A DNA stretch of 64,000 bases from Pseudideonella sakaiensis (GCF_001293525.1 NZ_BBYR01000002.1:1-64000), one strand, 5' to 3'; shown: positions 48,138-58,035, numbered from the stretch's first letter. Notes: generated from the sequence alone by a model not told the origin. Program-made: numbers and translations.

Positions 48138-50135
48138 ATGGGCACCGGCGCATTGATGGCCCTGGGCACGCGGGCGATGTTCGCCAACTACGCGGCGCTG
48201 CAGACGGTCGGCAACAACATCGCGAACGCCAACACCGAGGGCTACTCGCGGCAGGAAGTGCAGCTGGAAACGGCCGGTGGGCAGTTCACCGGCGCCGGCT
48301 TCTTCGGCAAGGGCGTGAACGTCGCCACGGTGACGCGCTCGCACGACGAGTTCCTGACGCGCGAAGCCGCCGGCACCGCGTCCGTCGCCGCGCGCGACAA
48401 GGCGCTGAGCGAGCAGCTGCAGCAGCTGGAGAAGGTCTTCACCACCGGCGAGAGCGGCCTGGGCTACACCATCGGCCAGGTCTTCAACGCCTTCGCCGAC
48501 GTGGCCAGCAAGCCGCAGGACACCTCGTCGCGTCAGGTGGTGCTGGCGCGCGTCAACGAGATGGCCTCGCGCCTGCGCAGCGCCAGCGACCAGCTGAACG
48601 GGCTGCAGGCCGGCGTCACCCAGGACCTGAAGACCTCGGTCGACGCGGTCAACGCGCTGTCCAAGGAGATCGCGTCGCTGAACCAGCAGATCGCGTCGGT
48701 GAAGGGTTTCGGGCACACGCCGAACGACCTGCTCGACCAGCGCGACACGGCGATCGCGAAGCTCAGCGAGTACATCCAGGTCAGCACCATCGCGGCCGAC
48801 GACGGCAGCATGAGCGTCTTCATCGGCGGCGGCCAGAAGCTGATCCTCGGCAACCAGGCCACCGAGCTGGCGATGGTGCGCGATGCCTACGACCCGTCGA
48901 AGACCCAGCTCGGCATCCGCGACGCCGGCATTGACCGCGAGCTGCCGGCCGGGCTGATCACCGGCGGCTCGCTGGCCGGCCTGCTGACCTTCCAGAACCG
49001 CGACCTCACCGACGCGCGCAACCAGCTCGGCCAGCTGGCCGCCGGCGTCGCCAGCCAGCTGAACGCGCAGCAGGCGCTCGGGCTGGACCTCACCGAGCAG
49101 CCGGGCGCCGCGCTGCTCAGCGTCGGCGGCCCGCAGGTGCTGACGGCGCGCGGCAACACCGGCGGCGCGAGCGTCTCGGTGACGCTGGACGACACCCGCG
49201 TGGTGCGCGCCAGCGACTACGAGCTGACCCGGGACACCGCCGGCAGCTACACGCTGCGCCGGGTGTCCGACGACCACGTCTTCCAGTCGCCGGAGCTGCC
49301 CGCGCTGACGCCCGCCGCGCTCGCGGCCGGTATCCAGGTCGACGGCCTGACCATCCGCGTCGACGGCAACACCGCGCTGAACGACCGCTTCCTGATCCGC
49401 CCGGTGGCCAATGCCGCGCGCGACGCGGCCCAGGTGCTGACCGATCCGCGCGGCCTCGCCGCGGCCTCGCCGGTCAGCGCGGCCGCCGGCCTCAACAACA
49501 CCGGCACCGTCGGCGTGCAGTCGCTGCAGGTGCTGGCGCAGCCGCCCGCGCCGGTGCCGGAGGTGGTGTTCCGCTTCGCGGTCGATGCCACGACCAAGGC
49601 CGTCAGCTACACCGTCAGCACCGATGGCGGCGCGACCTACTCGGCCACGCCGCAGCCCTACAGCTCGAACCAGCCGATCGACTTCCCGGCCGGCTCCGCC
49701 ACCCCGCAGTGGCGGCTCACGCTGGGCGGCAACCCGGCCGACGGCGACCTGGTGCGCGTGCAGCGCACCCCGGTACCGAGTGCGAACAATGGCAACGCCA
49801 ATGCCTTGCTCGCGCTGCGCGACGTGAAGATGGTGGGCGGCGAGATCGACAACCGCACCGGCACGCTGGCCTACGACCCGGCCTCGTACGGCGACGCCTA
49901 TTCGAACATCCTCGGCACCTTCGGCGTGCGCGTGCAGACGGCCAAGTCGCTGGCCACGCAGTCGGCCTCGGTGGCCGAGACGGCGCGCAGCCTCGCCTCC
50001 AACACCGCCGGCGTCAACCTCGACGAGGAGGCCGCGCGGCTGATCCAGTTCCAGCAGAGCTACCAGGCCGCGGCGAAGATGCTGCAGGTGGCGCAGTCGG
50101 TGTTCGACACCCTGCTGCAGACCGCCGGCCGCTGA
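48138..50135 (+). CDS. flgK: Flagellar hook-filament junction protein 1 (FlgK)
   Basis: Hook-associated protein 1, 665 residues. N-terminal ALMALGTRAMFANYAALQTVGNNIANANTEGYSRQEVQLE; coiled regions around residues 70-200 (QLEKVFTTGESGLGYTIGQVFNAFADVASKPQDTSSRQVVLARVNEMASRL); C-terminal GVNLDEEAARLIQFQQSYQAAAKMLQVAQSVFDTLLQTAGR. The central surface domain is long and Ala/Thr-rich. FlgN is its expected chaperone. Confidence 0.97.
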   Translation: MGTGALMALGTRAMFANYAALQTVGNNIANANTEGYSRQEVQLETAGGQFTGAGFFGKGVNVATVTRSHDEFLTREAAGTASVAARDKALSEQLQQLEKVFTTGESGLGYTIGQVFNAFADVASKPQDTSSRQVVLARVNEMASRLRSASDQLNGLQAGVTQDLKTSVDAVNALSKEIASLNQQIASVKGFGHTPNDLLDQRDTAIAKLSEYIQVSTIAADDGSMSVFIGGGQKLILGNQATELAMVRDAYDPSKTQLGIRDAGIDRELPAGLITGGSLAGLLTFQNRDLTDARNQLGQLAAGVASQLNAQQALGLDLTEQPGAALLSVGGPQVLTARGNTGGASVSVTLDDTRVVRASDYELTRDTAGSYTLRRVSDDHVFQSPELPALTPAALAAGIQVDGLTIRVDGNTALNDRFLIRPVANAARDAAQVLTDPRGLAAASPVSAAAGLNNTGTVGVQSLQVLAQPPAPVPEVVFRFAVDATTKAVSYTVSTDGGATYSATPQPYSSNQPIDFPAGSATPQWRLTLGGNPADGDLVRVQRTPVPSANNGNANALLALRDVKMVGGEIDNRTGTLAYDPASYGDAYSNILGTFGVRVQTAKSLATQSASVAETARSLASNTAGVNLDEEAARLIQFQQSYQAAAKMLQVAQSVFDTLLQTAGR

Positions 50136-50160
50136 GGCCGCCCGCGCACGAGGACCCCCG

Positions 50161-51375
50161 ATGCGAGTCAGTACCGCCAACACCTACGACGTCGGCGTGG
50201 CCGCGCTGCAGCGCCGCCAGGGCGAGATGGCCGAGGCCCAGGTCCGCCTGACCACCGGCAAGCGGGTGGTCAATGCCAGCGACGACCCGGTCGGCGCGGC
50301 GCGTGCCGAACGCGCGCTGCAGGGCGAGGCACGCGTGACGGCGAGCGAGCGCTCGGTGCAGGCCGCGCAGACCATCATGGTGCAGACCGAGGCCTCGCTG
50401 GGCGATGCCGGCGAGCTGATGCAGCAGGTGCGCGAGGCGCTGGTGGCCGCCGGCAACGGCACCTACACCGCGCAGGAGCGCGCCGGCCAGGCCGAGAAGC
50501 TGAAGCAGATGCGCGACCAGCTCTTCACCATCGCCAACCGCACCGATGGCGCCGGCACCTACCTGTTCGGCGGCCAGGGCTCGTCGGCGCCGCCCTTCGT
50601 CGACACCCGGCCCGATGCCAGCGCGCCGCCGGAACAGACCGGTGCGCGCTACATCGGCAACCGCGGCAACTCCACCACCGACCCGTCCACCAGCCTGCCG
50701 CTGGCGCTCGACGGCGCCGCCGTCTGGACCGGTGCGCGCACCGGCAACGGCGTGTTCGAGACCCGGGCGCTGACGGCGGGGCAGGGCGGCTGGATCGGCA
50801 GCGGCCAGGTCACCGATCCGGCGGCCCTGACCGGCGACAGCTACCGCCTGGTCTACGACGCGGCCGCGAACGCCTTCGACGTGACCAACACCACCACCGG
50901 GGCCGCCGTCGCGTCGGTGCCGTACAAGTCCGGCGGCGCGATCGCGTTCGACGGCATGACGATGGCGGTGCAGGGCACGCCGGTGGCCGGCGAGACCTAC
51001 GAAGTGGTGCCGTCGACGCCGGCGCTGAACGCCTTCGGCGTGCTCGACAAGGCGATCGCCGACCTGTCCAGTGGCGCCGGCGGGGCGGCCCTGTCGCAGT
51101 CCATCGGCGACAACCTGCGCAACGTCGATGCGGTGATGTCGCGCCTGCAGGGCGCCCGCTCGACCGCCGGCGAGGCGCTCAGCCGCATCGACAACGAGTC
51201 CGCGTCGCTGGCCACGCGCAAGCTGAACCACCAGGTCGAGCGCGCGAACGCGGAGGACCTGGACATGGTGAAGGCGATCTCCGACTTCCAGAACAAGCAA
51301 AGCGGCTACGATGCGGCCCTGAAGTCGTATTCGATGGTGCAGCGCATGTCGCTGTTCCAGTACGTGAACACCTGA
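50161..51375 (+). CDS. flgL: Flagellar hook-filament junction protein 3 (FlgL)
   Basis: Hook-associated protein 3, 404 residues. It starts MRVSTANTYDVGVAALQRRQGEMAEAQVRLTTGKRVVNASDDPVGAARAERALQ, the flagellin-like D0/D1 segment, and ends with the matching C-terminal helix (AEDLDMVKAISDFQNKQSGYDAALKSYSMVQRMSLFQYVNT). Last gene of the flg operon, 25 bp after flgK. Confidence 0.96.
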   Translation: MRVSTANTYDVGVAALQRRQGEMAEAQVRLTTGKRVVNASDDPVGAARAERALQGEARVTASERSVQAAQTIMVQTEASLGDAGELMQQVREALVAAGNGTYTAQERAGQAEKLKQMRDQLFTIANRTDGAGTYLFGGQGSSAPPFVDTRPDASAPPEQTGARYIGNRGNSTTDPSTSLPLALDGAAVWTGARTGNGVFETRALTAGQGGWIGSGQVTDPAALTGDSYRLVYDAAANAFDVTNTTTGAAVASVPYKSGGAIAFDGMTMAVQGTPVAGETYEVVPSTPALNAFGVLDKAIADLSSGAGGAALSQSIGDNLRNVDAVMSRLQGARSTAGEALSRIDNESASLATRKLNHQVERANAEDLDMVKAISDFQNKQSGYDAALKSYSMVQRMSLFQYVNT

Positions 51376-51451
51376 GCGCCCGGCCGAGGCCGTCGCCCGC
51401 CACGGGGCGCGCAGGGTGGTCCGATCCCTCTCAGCGCGCGAAGGAGTGCCG

Positions 51452-52663
51452 GTGTTCGACGTTGCCATCCTCGGTCAGGTGGCCCTGGGGTACTCCCCCT
51501 TCATCGACCGTCAACGCAATGTCACGGCGACCCGCCTCACCGTCTTCGCGCTGCGGCCGGACGAGCCGCTGGACGCGGGGCAGTTCCTGCTCGCCATCGG
51601 CGGCGTCTGGCCGGCCGGCGGGGCCCGGGTCTCGCTGAACATCACCTCCGAGTCGCTGCTGCACGACCTGCTGCAGGCCGGCCCGACGACCAACGTGATG
51701 GTCGAGGTGCCGGCCTTCATGGCCGCCGAGCCGGCGAATGCCGAGGCGATCCGCCGGCTGCATGCCGACGGCAGCGTGCTGCTGATCAAGGGGCGGCCGC
51801 TGGCCGAGCTGCCGCGCGAGGTGCTGCCCTGCTTCCAGTACTCGATCATCGACTTCCACGACGACCGCCGCGTCGGTGACGGCCGCAGCGTGCCGCCGGC
51901 CGGCGTGACGCGCAGCATCGGCCACGTGCAGGCCGGCGTGCGCAGCATCGCCGCGCTGGACGAGAGCTTCCGCCGTGGCGCCGCCGCGGCGCTGGGCTGG
52001 CCGCTGGACGACCTGGTGTCCGGGCCGGCGGCCGCCGGCCGGCGCCCCGGCGTGCACACCGACCTGCAGGTGATCATCGAGCTGATCCACCGCGTCGACC
52101 GCGAGGAGCCGATCGAGCGGCTGGAGCAGACCCTGAAGCGCGATCCGACGCTGGCCTTCAAGCTGCTGCGCTACATCAATTCGCCCGCCTTCGGCTTCCA
52201 GGTGGAGATCGGCTCCTTCCGGCACGCGATCATGATGCTCGGCTACCAGCGCCTGAAGCGCTGGCTGGCGCTGCTGCTGGCCACCGCCAGCAAGGACGCC
52301 AACCTGCAGCCGGCGATGTTCGCGGCGGTGCGCCGCGGCCTGCTGATGGAGGAGCTGGCGCGCGCCACCAGCGACGAGTCGATGCGCAACGAGGTCTTCA
52401 TCTGCGGCGTGTTCTCGCTGCTCGACCACCTCTTCCACGAGCCCTTCAAGGACCTGCTGAAGACCATCCCCGTGCCGGAGCGCATCCACGCGGCGCTGGT
52501 CGACGGCGAGGGCCCGTACGGCCCCTACCTCGAGCTGGTGCGGGCGATCGAGGCGGAGAGCCTGTTCGACATCACGGCGGCATCGGAGCGGCTGATGTTC
52601 AGCCCGACCGAGATCAACCGCGCGGTGCTGACGGCGCTGGCGAGCGCCGCGCAGCTGGGCTGA
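51452..52663 (+). CDS. Degenerate EAL and HDOD domain signalling protein
   Basis: A 403-residue protein of the YuxH type. The N-terminal about 170 residues resemble an EAL domain (VALGYSPFIDRQRNV; VSLNITSESLLHDLL; YSIIDFHDD) but the EAL motif and catalytic acids are missing, so cyclic di-GMP hydrolysis is unlikely. The C-terminal HDOD domain (about 195-390) has VIIELIHRVDREEPIERLEQTLKRDPTLAFKLLRYINSPAFG. The start is GTG at 51452, preceded by AAGGAG at ideal spacing. Stop overlaps the next kinase gene by one base. CdgJ of Vibrio cholerae, also EAL-HDOD, affects motility; location after flgL fits such a role. Confidence 0.87.
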   Translation: MFDVAILGQVALGYSPFIDRQRNVTATRLTVFALRPDEPLDAGQFLLAIGGVWPAGGARVSLNITSESLLHDLLQAGPTTNVMVEVPAFMAAEPANAEAIRRLHADGSVLLIKGRPLAELPREVLPCFQYSIIDFHDDRRVGDGRSVPPAGVTRSIGHVQAGVRSIAALDESFRRGAAAALGWPLDDLVSGPAAAGRRPGVHTDLQVIIELIHRVDREEPIERLEQTLKRDPTLAFKLLRYINSPAFGFQVEIGSFRHAIMMLGYQRLKRWLALLLATASKDANLQPAMFAAVRRGLLMEELARATSDESMRNEVFICGVFSLLDHLFHEPFKDLLKTIPVPERIHAALVDGEGPYGPYLELVRAIEAESLFDITAASERLMFSPTEINRAVLTALASAAQLG

Positions 52664-55600
52664 TGGCGGGCCCGGGCACCGCGGCGCCGGCGCCGCTGCC
52701 GGTCACCGGCGAGGTCGTGAACGCGCTGATCCGGCTGCACTGGGAATCGCCGTTCCCGGTGATCCTGCAGGACGCGGCCTTCCGCGTCGTCGACCTCAAT
52801 GCCGCCTGCCAGCGCTTCCTCGGCTACCCGCCCGAGCGGCTGATCGGGCGCGACCCGGCGGAGTTCATGCCGCCCGAGGACCGCTCGACGCTGCAGGCGC
52901 AGCGCCGCCAGGTCCGCGAGGAGCTGCTGCGCAGCGACGTGGCGCCGGTGCAGGAGCGGCGCCTGGTCGATGCGGACGGGCGCGAGCGCTGGGCGCGCGT
53001 CGCCGGCCGCGCGCTGCGCGACGATGCCGGGCGGCTGTACTACCTCAGCATGCTGCAGGACACCACCGCCGAGCACGTCGCCCGCGAGCGCGCCGACGGC
53101 TCCGCGCGCGAACTGGACGACTGGTTCGTGCTCAGCCCGGTGGGCATGCTGCTGTACGACGACGCCGGCCGGCTGGTGCGCAGCAACCCCGCGTTCCAGG
53201 CGCTGGTGGGGGCGCTCCCCGCCACGCTGGACGAGGCGCCCGCGCCGCTGCAGCACCTGCTGGCCTGGGAGGAGCGGGTCGGTGCCCGGCGCTCGCCGGA
53301 GGCGGCGCGCGCCGCACCGGCGCTGCAGCCCGGCGGCGCGCCGCTGGTCACCCAGGGCTGGCTCACGCTGGGCGACGGCAGCCAGCGCCACCTGCGCGCG
53401 ACGGTGCGCTGCTATCACGCGCCGGACGGCCAGCCGCGCTACATGGCGGTGGTGGAGGACCGCAGCGCGGAGGAGGAGCGCGACCTCGCCCAGATGCAGA
53501 TCGGCGCGCTGATGGACACCGCCGGCGTCGGCCTGGCGACCTTCCAGGAGTCCTCCGGCTGGGTGCGCCAGCGCATCCGCCCGCCGGCGGAGCTGCCGGC
53601 CGGGGCGCCGTCGAAGCCGGTCTCGGCCGCGCTGCAGTCGATCAGCCGCGACATCGTGGCGCCGGAGTCGATGCCGGAGTACGAGCGGCTGCAGCACGCG
53701 CTGCGCCACGCCCAGCGCGCCGAGGTGCGCTACGCGATCCGCCACCCGGAACTGGGGCGCCGCTGGCTGCAGACCCGCGTCGAGCCGGCGACGCTGGCCT
53801 CCGGCAAGCGCACCACCTCGGTCGTCACGCTCGACGTGACGGAGCAGTATCTCGCGCAACTGCGCACCGAGCAGCTGCTGCACGAGCTGTCGACGCTGCT
53901 GGAGATCAGCACCGCCGGCATCGCCTACGTCCGCGCCGGCGTGCTGGTGCGCTGCAACCGCCGCTTCGAGGCCATGCTGGGCCTGCGCGGCATCCGCGTC
54001 GCCGGCGCGGCGCTGCACGAGCTGTTCGCCCGCCAGCCGGAGGCGCGCCGCGTGATCGGCGACGCGCTGCAGGCGCTGACCGCGGGCAAGCGCTACGAGA
54101 CCGAGTTCGAGCTGCCGGCCGACCCGGCCCATCCGAACCGGCCACCGAAGTGGTACGCGCTGTCGGTGCGTCGCAGCGGGCCGCCCGGCGAAACCGTCGA
54201 GGCCACCGCGCTGCTGTCGGACATCACGCGGCTGAAGGCCCAGCAGGCCGAGCTGGCCGACCTGGCGCGCGACCGGGCGCTGATGTTCAACCTGTCCGAG
54301 GTCGGCATCGCCTTCGTGCGCAAGGGCCGGCTGCAGCAGGCCAACCCCGCGCTGGCGCAGCTGGTCGGACGGCCGGTCGACAGCCTGGCCGGCGCGCCGC
54401 TGAACACCCTGTTCGGCGATGGCGACGAGCGGCCGCCGGTGCACGAGGAGGCCGCGCTGCGCGAGCTGGGCCGCTGGGTCGGCGAGCGCCAGCTGCGCCG
54501 CGCCGACGGCCGGCTGATCTGGGTCCAGCTCAGCCTGCGCCTGGTGCGCGACGGCGACCCGTCGGGCGGCATCATCGCGGCCATCGTCAACGTCGACGAC
54601 CGGCACCGAGCCGAGCAGGTCGTCGCGTTGCAGGCCGAGCGCACCCGCGCCATCCTCGACTCGGTGCTGGTGGGCATCGTGATCGTCGGCCCGCGCGGCA
54701 TCGAGTGGATGAACCGCTCGGCGCGCCGCATGTTCGGCGGCGACCTGGGCGACTTCCTGAACCAGCCGATCGGCACCGTGGCCACGCCGGAGCCGGACCA
54801 CCCCTTCCGCCAGACCCACTACATCGACGAGCTGGTGGAGGGCGAGGCCGAGACCTTCGAGTGCCAGGTCAAGGCGCGCGACGGGCGGCAGTTCTGGGTC
54901 GTCGGCAACGTGGTCGCCACGGGCCGCGAGGCCACCGGCCGCCAGCTCACCTACGCGCTGCTCGACATCGAGCGCCGCCGCACCGCCGAGCAGCGCATGT
55001 CGCAGGCCCAGGCCTCGCTGCAGCGGGTGATCGAGGCGGCGCCGCTGGCGATCACGCTGCGCGATGCGCGCACGCTGAAGGTGCTGCAGGTCAACCAGGT
55101 GGCCGCGCGCAGCGTCGGGCGCACGCCGGCCGACCTGATCGGCCTCGCGCCGGAGGAGATCTTCCCGCCCGAGGTCGCGCGCCAGCGGCGCGCCGACATG
55201 GTCGAGGCGCTGGGCTCGCGCGACGTGACGCAGCGCGAGTACCGCGTGGTGCGGCGCCATGCGCTGGACGGCGAGGCGCCGTCGATCTGGGACGCCCGCT
55301 ACCTGCCGGTGGCCACCGTCGCCGGCCAGCCGCCGAACCAGCTGCTGCTGGTCGCCACCGACGTCAGCGAGCAGCGCGCCGCGCAGCAGGCCAAGTTCGA
55401 CGCGGCCATCACCCAGCGCGAGATGCTGGTGAAGGAAGTGCACCACCGGATCAAGAACAACCTGCAGGGCGTGGCCGGGCTGCTGCAGCAGATCGCGCAG
55501 CGCAAGCCCGAGGTGGCGCCGGCGATCGCCGAGGTGGTCGGGCAGGTGCAGGCCATCGCCCAGGTCTACGGGCTGCAGATCGGCGTCACCGGGCCGCTGC

Positions 55601-56025
55601 GGGTGAAGGCGCTGGTCGAGTCGATCACGAACTCGGTGCAGCGCACCTTCGGCTGCCAGATGCAGCTGAGCGTGCGCGGTCCGCAGCCCGAGGCCTGGGC
55701 GTTGCCGGAGGCGGAGTCGATCCCGGTGGCGCTGACCATCAACGAGTTGCTGACCAATGCCGTCAAGCACAGCGCCGGCCTGGCGCGGGTGGACTGCACG
55801 CTGGAGGTGGCGGAGGAGGCCGTGACGGTCACGATCGCCAACCTCGGGCGGCTGCCCGAGGGCTTCCAGCTCAGCCGCTTCCCCGGCGGCGTCTCGGGGC
55901 TGGGGCTGGTGCGCGCGCTGCTGCCGCGGCGCAGCGCGACCTTCGCGCTCGAGCAGCACGGCGACCACGTGCGCGCCGTCGTCACGCTGGTGCCGCCGGG
56001 CGTCACGCGGCTGATGCCGCTGTAG
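52663..56025 (+). CDS. Multi-PAS sensor histidine kinase, HisKA_2 type
   Basis: A 1120-residue kinase without membrane helices. I count about seven PAS-like units by eye, beginning near residues 28, 150, 285, 405, 530, 660 and 785, each with a PAS opening such as FPVILQDAAFRVVDLNAACQRFLGY, GIAFVRKGRLQQANPALAQLVGR or GIVIVGPRGIEWMNRSARRMFG. The kinase part is HisKA_2 (LVKEVHHRIKNNLQGVAGLLQ, phospho-His in EVHHR) followed by a HATPase domain (ALTINELLTNAVKHS; GGVSGLGLVRALL). Start overlaps the HDOD gene stop (TGATG). The ANTAR regulator 104 bp downstream is the probable partner. Confidence 0.92.
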   Translation: MAGPGTAAPAPLPVTGEVVNALIRLHWESPFPVILQDAAFRVVDLNAACQRFLGYPPERLIGRDPAEFMPPEDRSTLQAQRRQVREELLRSDVAPVQERRLVDADGRERWARVAGRALRDDAGRLYYLSMLQDTTAEHVARERADGSARELDDWFVLSPVGMLLYDDAGRLVRSNPAFQALVGALPATLDEAPAPLQHLLAWEERVGARRSPEAARAAPALQPGGAPLVTQGWLTLGDGSQRHLRATVRCYHAPDGQPRYMAVVEDRSAEEERDLAQMQIGALMDTAGVGLATFQESSGWVRQRIRPPAELPAGAPSKPVSAALQSISRDIVAPESMPEYERLQHALRHAQRAEVRYAIRHPELGRRWLQTRVEPATLASGKRTTSVVTLDVTEQYLAQLRTEQLLHELSTLLEISTAGIAYVRAGVLVRCNRRFEAMLGLRGIRVAGAALHELFARQPEARRVIGDALQALTAGKRYETEFELPADPAHPNRPPKWYALSVRRSGPPGETVEATALLSDITRLKAQQAELADLARDRALMFNLSEVGIAFVRKGRLQQANPALAQLVGRPVDSLAGAPLNTLFGDGDERPPVHEEAALRELGRWVGERQLRRADGRLIWVQLSLRLVRDGDPSGGIIAAIVNVDDRHRAEQVVALQAERTRAILDSVLVGIVIVGPRGIEWMNRSARRMFGGDLGDFLNQPIGTVATPEPDHPFRQTHYIDELVEGEAETFECQVKARDGRQFWVVGNVVATGREATGRQLTYALLDIERRRTAEQRMSQAQASLQRVIEAAPLAITLRDARTLKVLQVNQVAARSVGRTPADLIGLAPEEIFPPEVARQRRADMVEALGSRDVTQREYRVVRRHALDGEAPSIWDARYLPVATVAGQPPNQLLLVATDVSEQRAAQQAKFDAAITQREMLVKEVHHRIKNNLQGVAGLLQQIAQRKPEVAPAIAEVVGQVQAIAQVYGLQIGVTGPLRVKALVESITNSVQRTFGCQMQLSVRGPQPEAWALPEAESIPVALTINELLTNAVKHSAGLARVDCTLEVAEEAVTVTIANLGRLPEGFQLSRFPGGVSGLGLVRALLPRRSATFALEQHGDHVRAVVTLVPPGVTRLMPL

Positions 56026-56049
56026 CCTCCGCTTGCATCCGAAACCGCC

Positions 56050-56076
56050 GGACGCCCCCTGCGCGCGGGGGCGTCC
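56050..56076 (+). terminator. Hairpin after the PAS kinase gene
   Basis: GGACGCCCCC (56050-56059) and GGGGGCGTCC (56067-56076) form a perfect 10-bp stem with a 7-base loop, 25 bp after the stop. No T-run follows. It may end the HDOD-kinase transcript or set the ratio to the downstream regulator. Confidence 0.65.
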
Positions 56077-56129
56077 TATCCAGCGCGGCCGGAATTTGGA
56101 AGAATGGCGGTTTCGCGACGGACGGCCGC

Positions 56130-56741
56130 ATGGCGAACAAGGGCAAGATCCTGGTGGTGGACGATGACCGGTTGGTGCTGGCCACGCTCTCGCACGGGCT
56201 GTCGCAGGCCGGCTACGACGTGATCGACACCGACAACGGCGACGATGCGATCCTGATGGCCCGCGAGCACAAGCCCGACCTGGCGCTGCTGGACATCCGC
56301 ATGGAAGGCATGAGCGGCTTCGACGTCGCCAACTACCTGCGCGACTACTGCCAGATGCCCTTCATGTTCCTGTCCGCGTTCTCGGACGACGAGACCGTGC
56401 AGCACGTGAAGGAACTGGGCGCCGTCGCCTACCTCGTCAAGCCGCTGGACATCCGGCAGATCGTGCCGGCCGTCGAGGCGGCGTTCGCGAGCATCCAGGG
56501 CCGTGCCCAGCAGGTCGGCGCCGCGCACCGCCGCGTCGAGCGCCTGCCGGCCAGCAACGAGCCGCTCGCGCCGACGGTGGCGATGGCGGTGGGCGTGCTG
56601 ATGCACCGGCACTCGCTGTCGCGCACCGCGGCGCTGGCGCGGCTGAACGCGATGGCCGAGGGCGAGGGCCGTGCGCTGGCGGACCAGGCCGAGCGCCTGC
56701 TCGTCGCGGTCGAGGTCTTCGCGGTCTCGTCGGGCGGCTGA
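56130..56741 (+). CDS. Response regulator with ANTAR RNA-binding domain
   Basis: A 203-residue regulator. The receiver part starts KILVVDDDRLVLATLSHGLSQAGY, with phosphorylation site Asp in LALLDIRMEGMSG and conserved Lys in VAYLVKPLD. The C-terminal about 60 residues (AMAVGVLMHRHSLSRTAALARLNAMAEGEGRALADQAERLL) match the ANTAR domain, which binds paired hairpins in RNA leaders and prevents termination. HisKA_2 kinases with ANTAR regulators are a known pairing, here adjacent. The RNA target is not identified in the window. Confidence 0.9.
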   Translation: MANKGKILVVDDDRLVLATLSHGLSQAGYDVIDTDNGDDAILMAREHKPDLALLDIRMEGMSGFDVANYLRDYCQMPFMFLSAFSDDETVQHVKELGAVAYLVKPLDIRQIVPAVEAAFASIQGRAQQVGAAHRRVERLPASNEPLAPTVAMAVGVLMHRHSLSRTAALARLNAMAEGEGRALADQAERLLVAVEVFAVSSGG

Positions 56742-56754
56742 GCGCGGCGCCCGC

Positions 56755-58029
56755 TCAACGCGGGGGCATGGGCTTGGCCGTGGCCGGCCGCAGCCGCAGC
56801 ACCGCGCCGTCCGGCCGGTCGGTCAGCACGTAGAGCGCGCCGTCGGGGCCGGCGCGCACGTCGCGCAGCCGCTCGCCGCGCTCGTGCAGCAGGATCTCCT
56901 GCGGCCCCGGCACGCCGCCCGCCATTGGGATGCGCCGCAGGCTGCGCTCCTTCAGCGCCGCGACGAACAGGCTGCCGCGCCAGTGCGGGAACAGCGCGCC
57001 GTCGTAGGCCGTCATGCCGGCCGGCGCGATCGACGGCGTCCATTCCACCAGCGGGTCGCGCAGGCCCGGCAGGCGGCGGAAGGGCGTGACGCGGGCGTAG
57101 GTGTAGTCGATGCCCCCGGTGGCCAGCGGCCAGCCGTAGTTCGCGCCCGCGTCGATGCGGTTCAGCTCGTCGCCGCCGCGCGCACCGTGCTCGTGCACGT
57201 AGGGCCGGCCGTCCAGCAACGCCGCGCCCTGCGGGTTGCGGTGGCCGAGGCTGTAGATCTCCGGCCGCACGCCGGGCCGGCCGCGCCAGGGGTTGTCGGC
57301 CGGCACGCTGCCGTCCGGCGCGATGCGCAGCAGCTTGCCGAGGTGGGTGTCGAGGCGCTGGGCGCCGGTGCGCTCGACATTGCCGTCGCCCATGCCCAGC
57401 AGCAGCGTGCCGTCCGGCAACCACAGCAGGCGGCCGCCGAAGTGCTGGGTGCCCGCCTTCGCCGGCTGCGACGTGAACAGCGGCTGCAGCCCGCTCAGGC
57501 GCTGGCCGTCGAAGCGCGCGCTGGCCACGCGCAGGTGGTTGGCGTCCGCGCGGCCGTGCGCGTAGCTGAGGAAGATCCGGCCGTTGCGGGCGAAGTCCGG
57601 GTCCACCAGCACGTCGAACAGCCCGGCCTGCCCGCGCACCAGCATCGGCGGCAGGCCGGCGACCGGGACCGCGCGCAGGGTCGGGCGGCCGTCCGGGCCG
57701 GGCTCGATCACCCGCAGGCGCCCGGCCCGCTCGGTCACCAGCAGGCGTCCGTCGGGCAGGAAGCCGAGCGACCAGGGATGGGCCAGCCCCTCGGCCACCA
57801 CGTCGACCTGCAGTGCGGTCGGCGGCACCGGTCGGGGCGGCTCGGCGGCGGCCGGCGCGGCGCGCGGCCCGCCGACGCCCAGCAAGGCGGCGGCGGCCGC
57901 GGCCGCCGCCAGCACCTGGCGGCCGATCGCGACCAGGCGGGCCGGCGCCGACCCGCGGCCGCCGCGGCGACCGGGACCTGCGGGGGCGTGGAGGGCCGGC
58001 AGGACAGCGGCTGTCGAATCGCGCATCAT
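56755..58029 (-). CDS. PQQ-dependent sugar dehydrogenase (soluble aldose dehydrogenase family)
   Basis: A 424-residue exported protein of the GDH-B/Asd (YliI) family. The N-terminus is basic then hydrophobic (VLAAAAAAAALLGVGG) and cleaved before AAAEPP. The propeller has EGLAHPWSLGFLPDGRLLVTERAGRLRV, QAGLFDVLVDPDFARNGRIFLSYAH, QHFGGRLLWLPDGTLLLGMGDG, IYSLGHRNPQGAALL with the GHRNPQG motif, ELNRIDAGANYGWPLATGG and SIAPAGMTAYDG. These match PQQ and Ca-binding regions of the family. Acts in the periplasm on aldoses. Two ATGs at 58029 and 58026. Starts head-to-head with the next gene. Confidence 0.9.
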   Translation of the reverse strand: MMRDSTAAVLPALHAPAGPGRRGGRGSAPARLVAIGRQVLAAAAAAAALLGVGGPRAAPAAAEPPRPVPPTALQVDVVAEGLAHPWSLGFLPDGRLLVTERAGRLRVIEPGPDGRPTLRAVPVAGLPPMLVRGQAGLFDVLVDPDFARNGRIFLSYAHGRADANHLRVASARFDGQRLSGLQPLFTSQPAKAGTQHFGGRLLWLPDGTLLLGMGDGNVERTGAQRLDTHLGKLLRIAPDGSVPADNPWRGRPGVRPEIYSLGHRNPQGAALLDGRPYVHEHGARGGDELNRIDAGANYGWPLATGGIDYTYARVTPFRRLPGLRDPLVEWTPSIAPAGMTAYDGALFPHWRGSLFVAALKERSLRRIPMAGGVPGPQEILLHERGERLRDVRAGPDGALYVLTDRPDGAVLRLRPATAKPMPPR

Positions 58030-58035
58030 CACGCG

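Noticed and set aside
52525-55968. Very long antisense open frame (1147 codons) opposite the PAS kinase
   Set aside because: Typical GC-rich shadow frame: no recognisable motifs, Arg/Ala/Gln-rich composition, and the opposite strand encodes a clear multi-PAS kinase.
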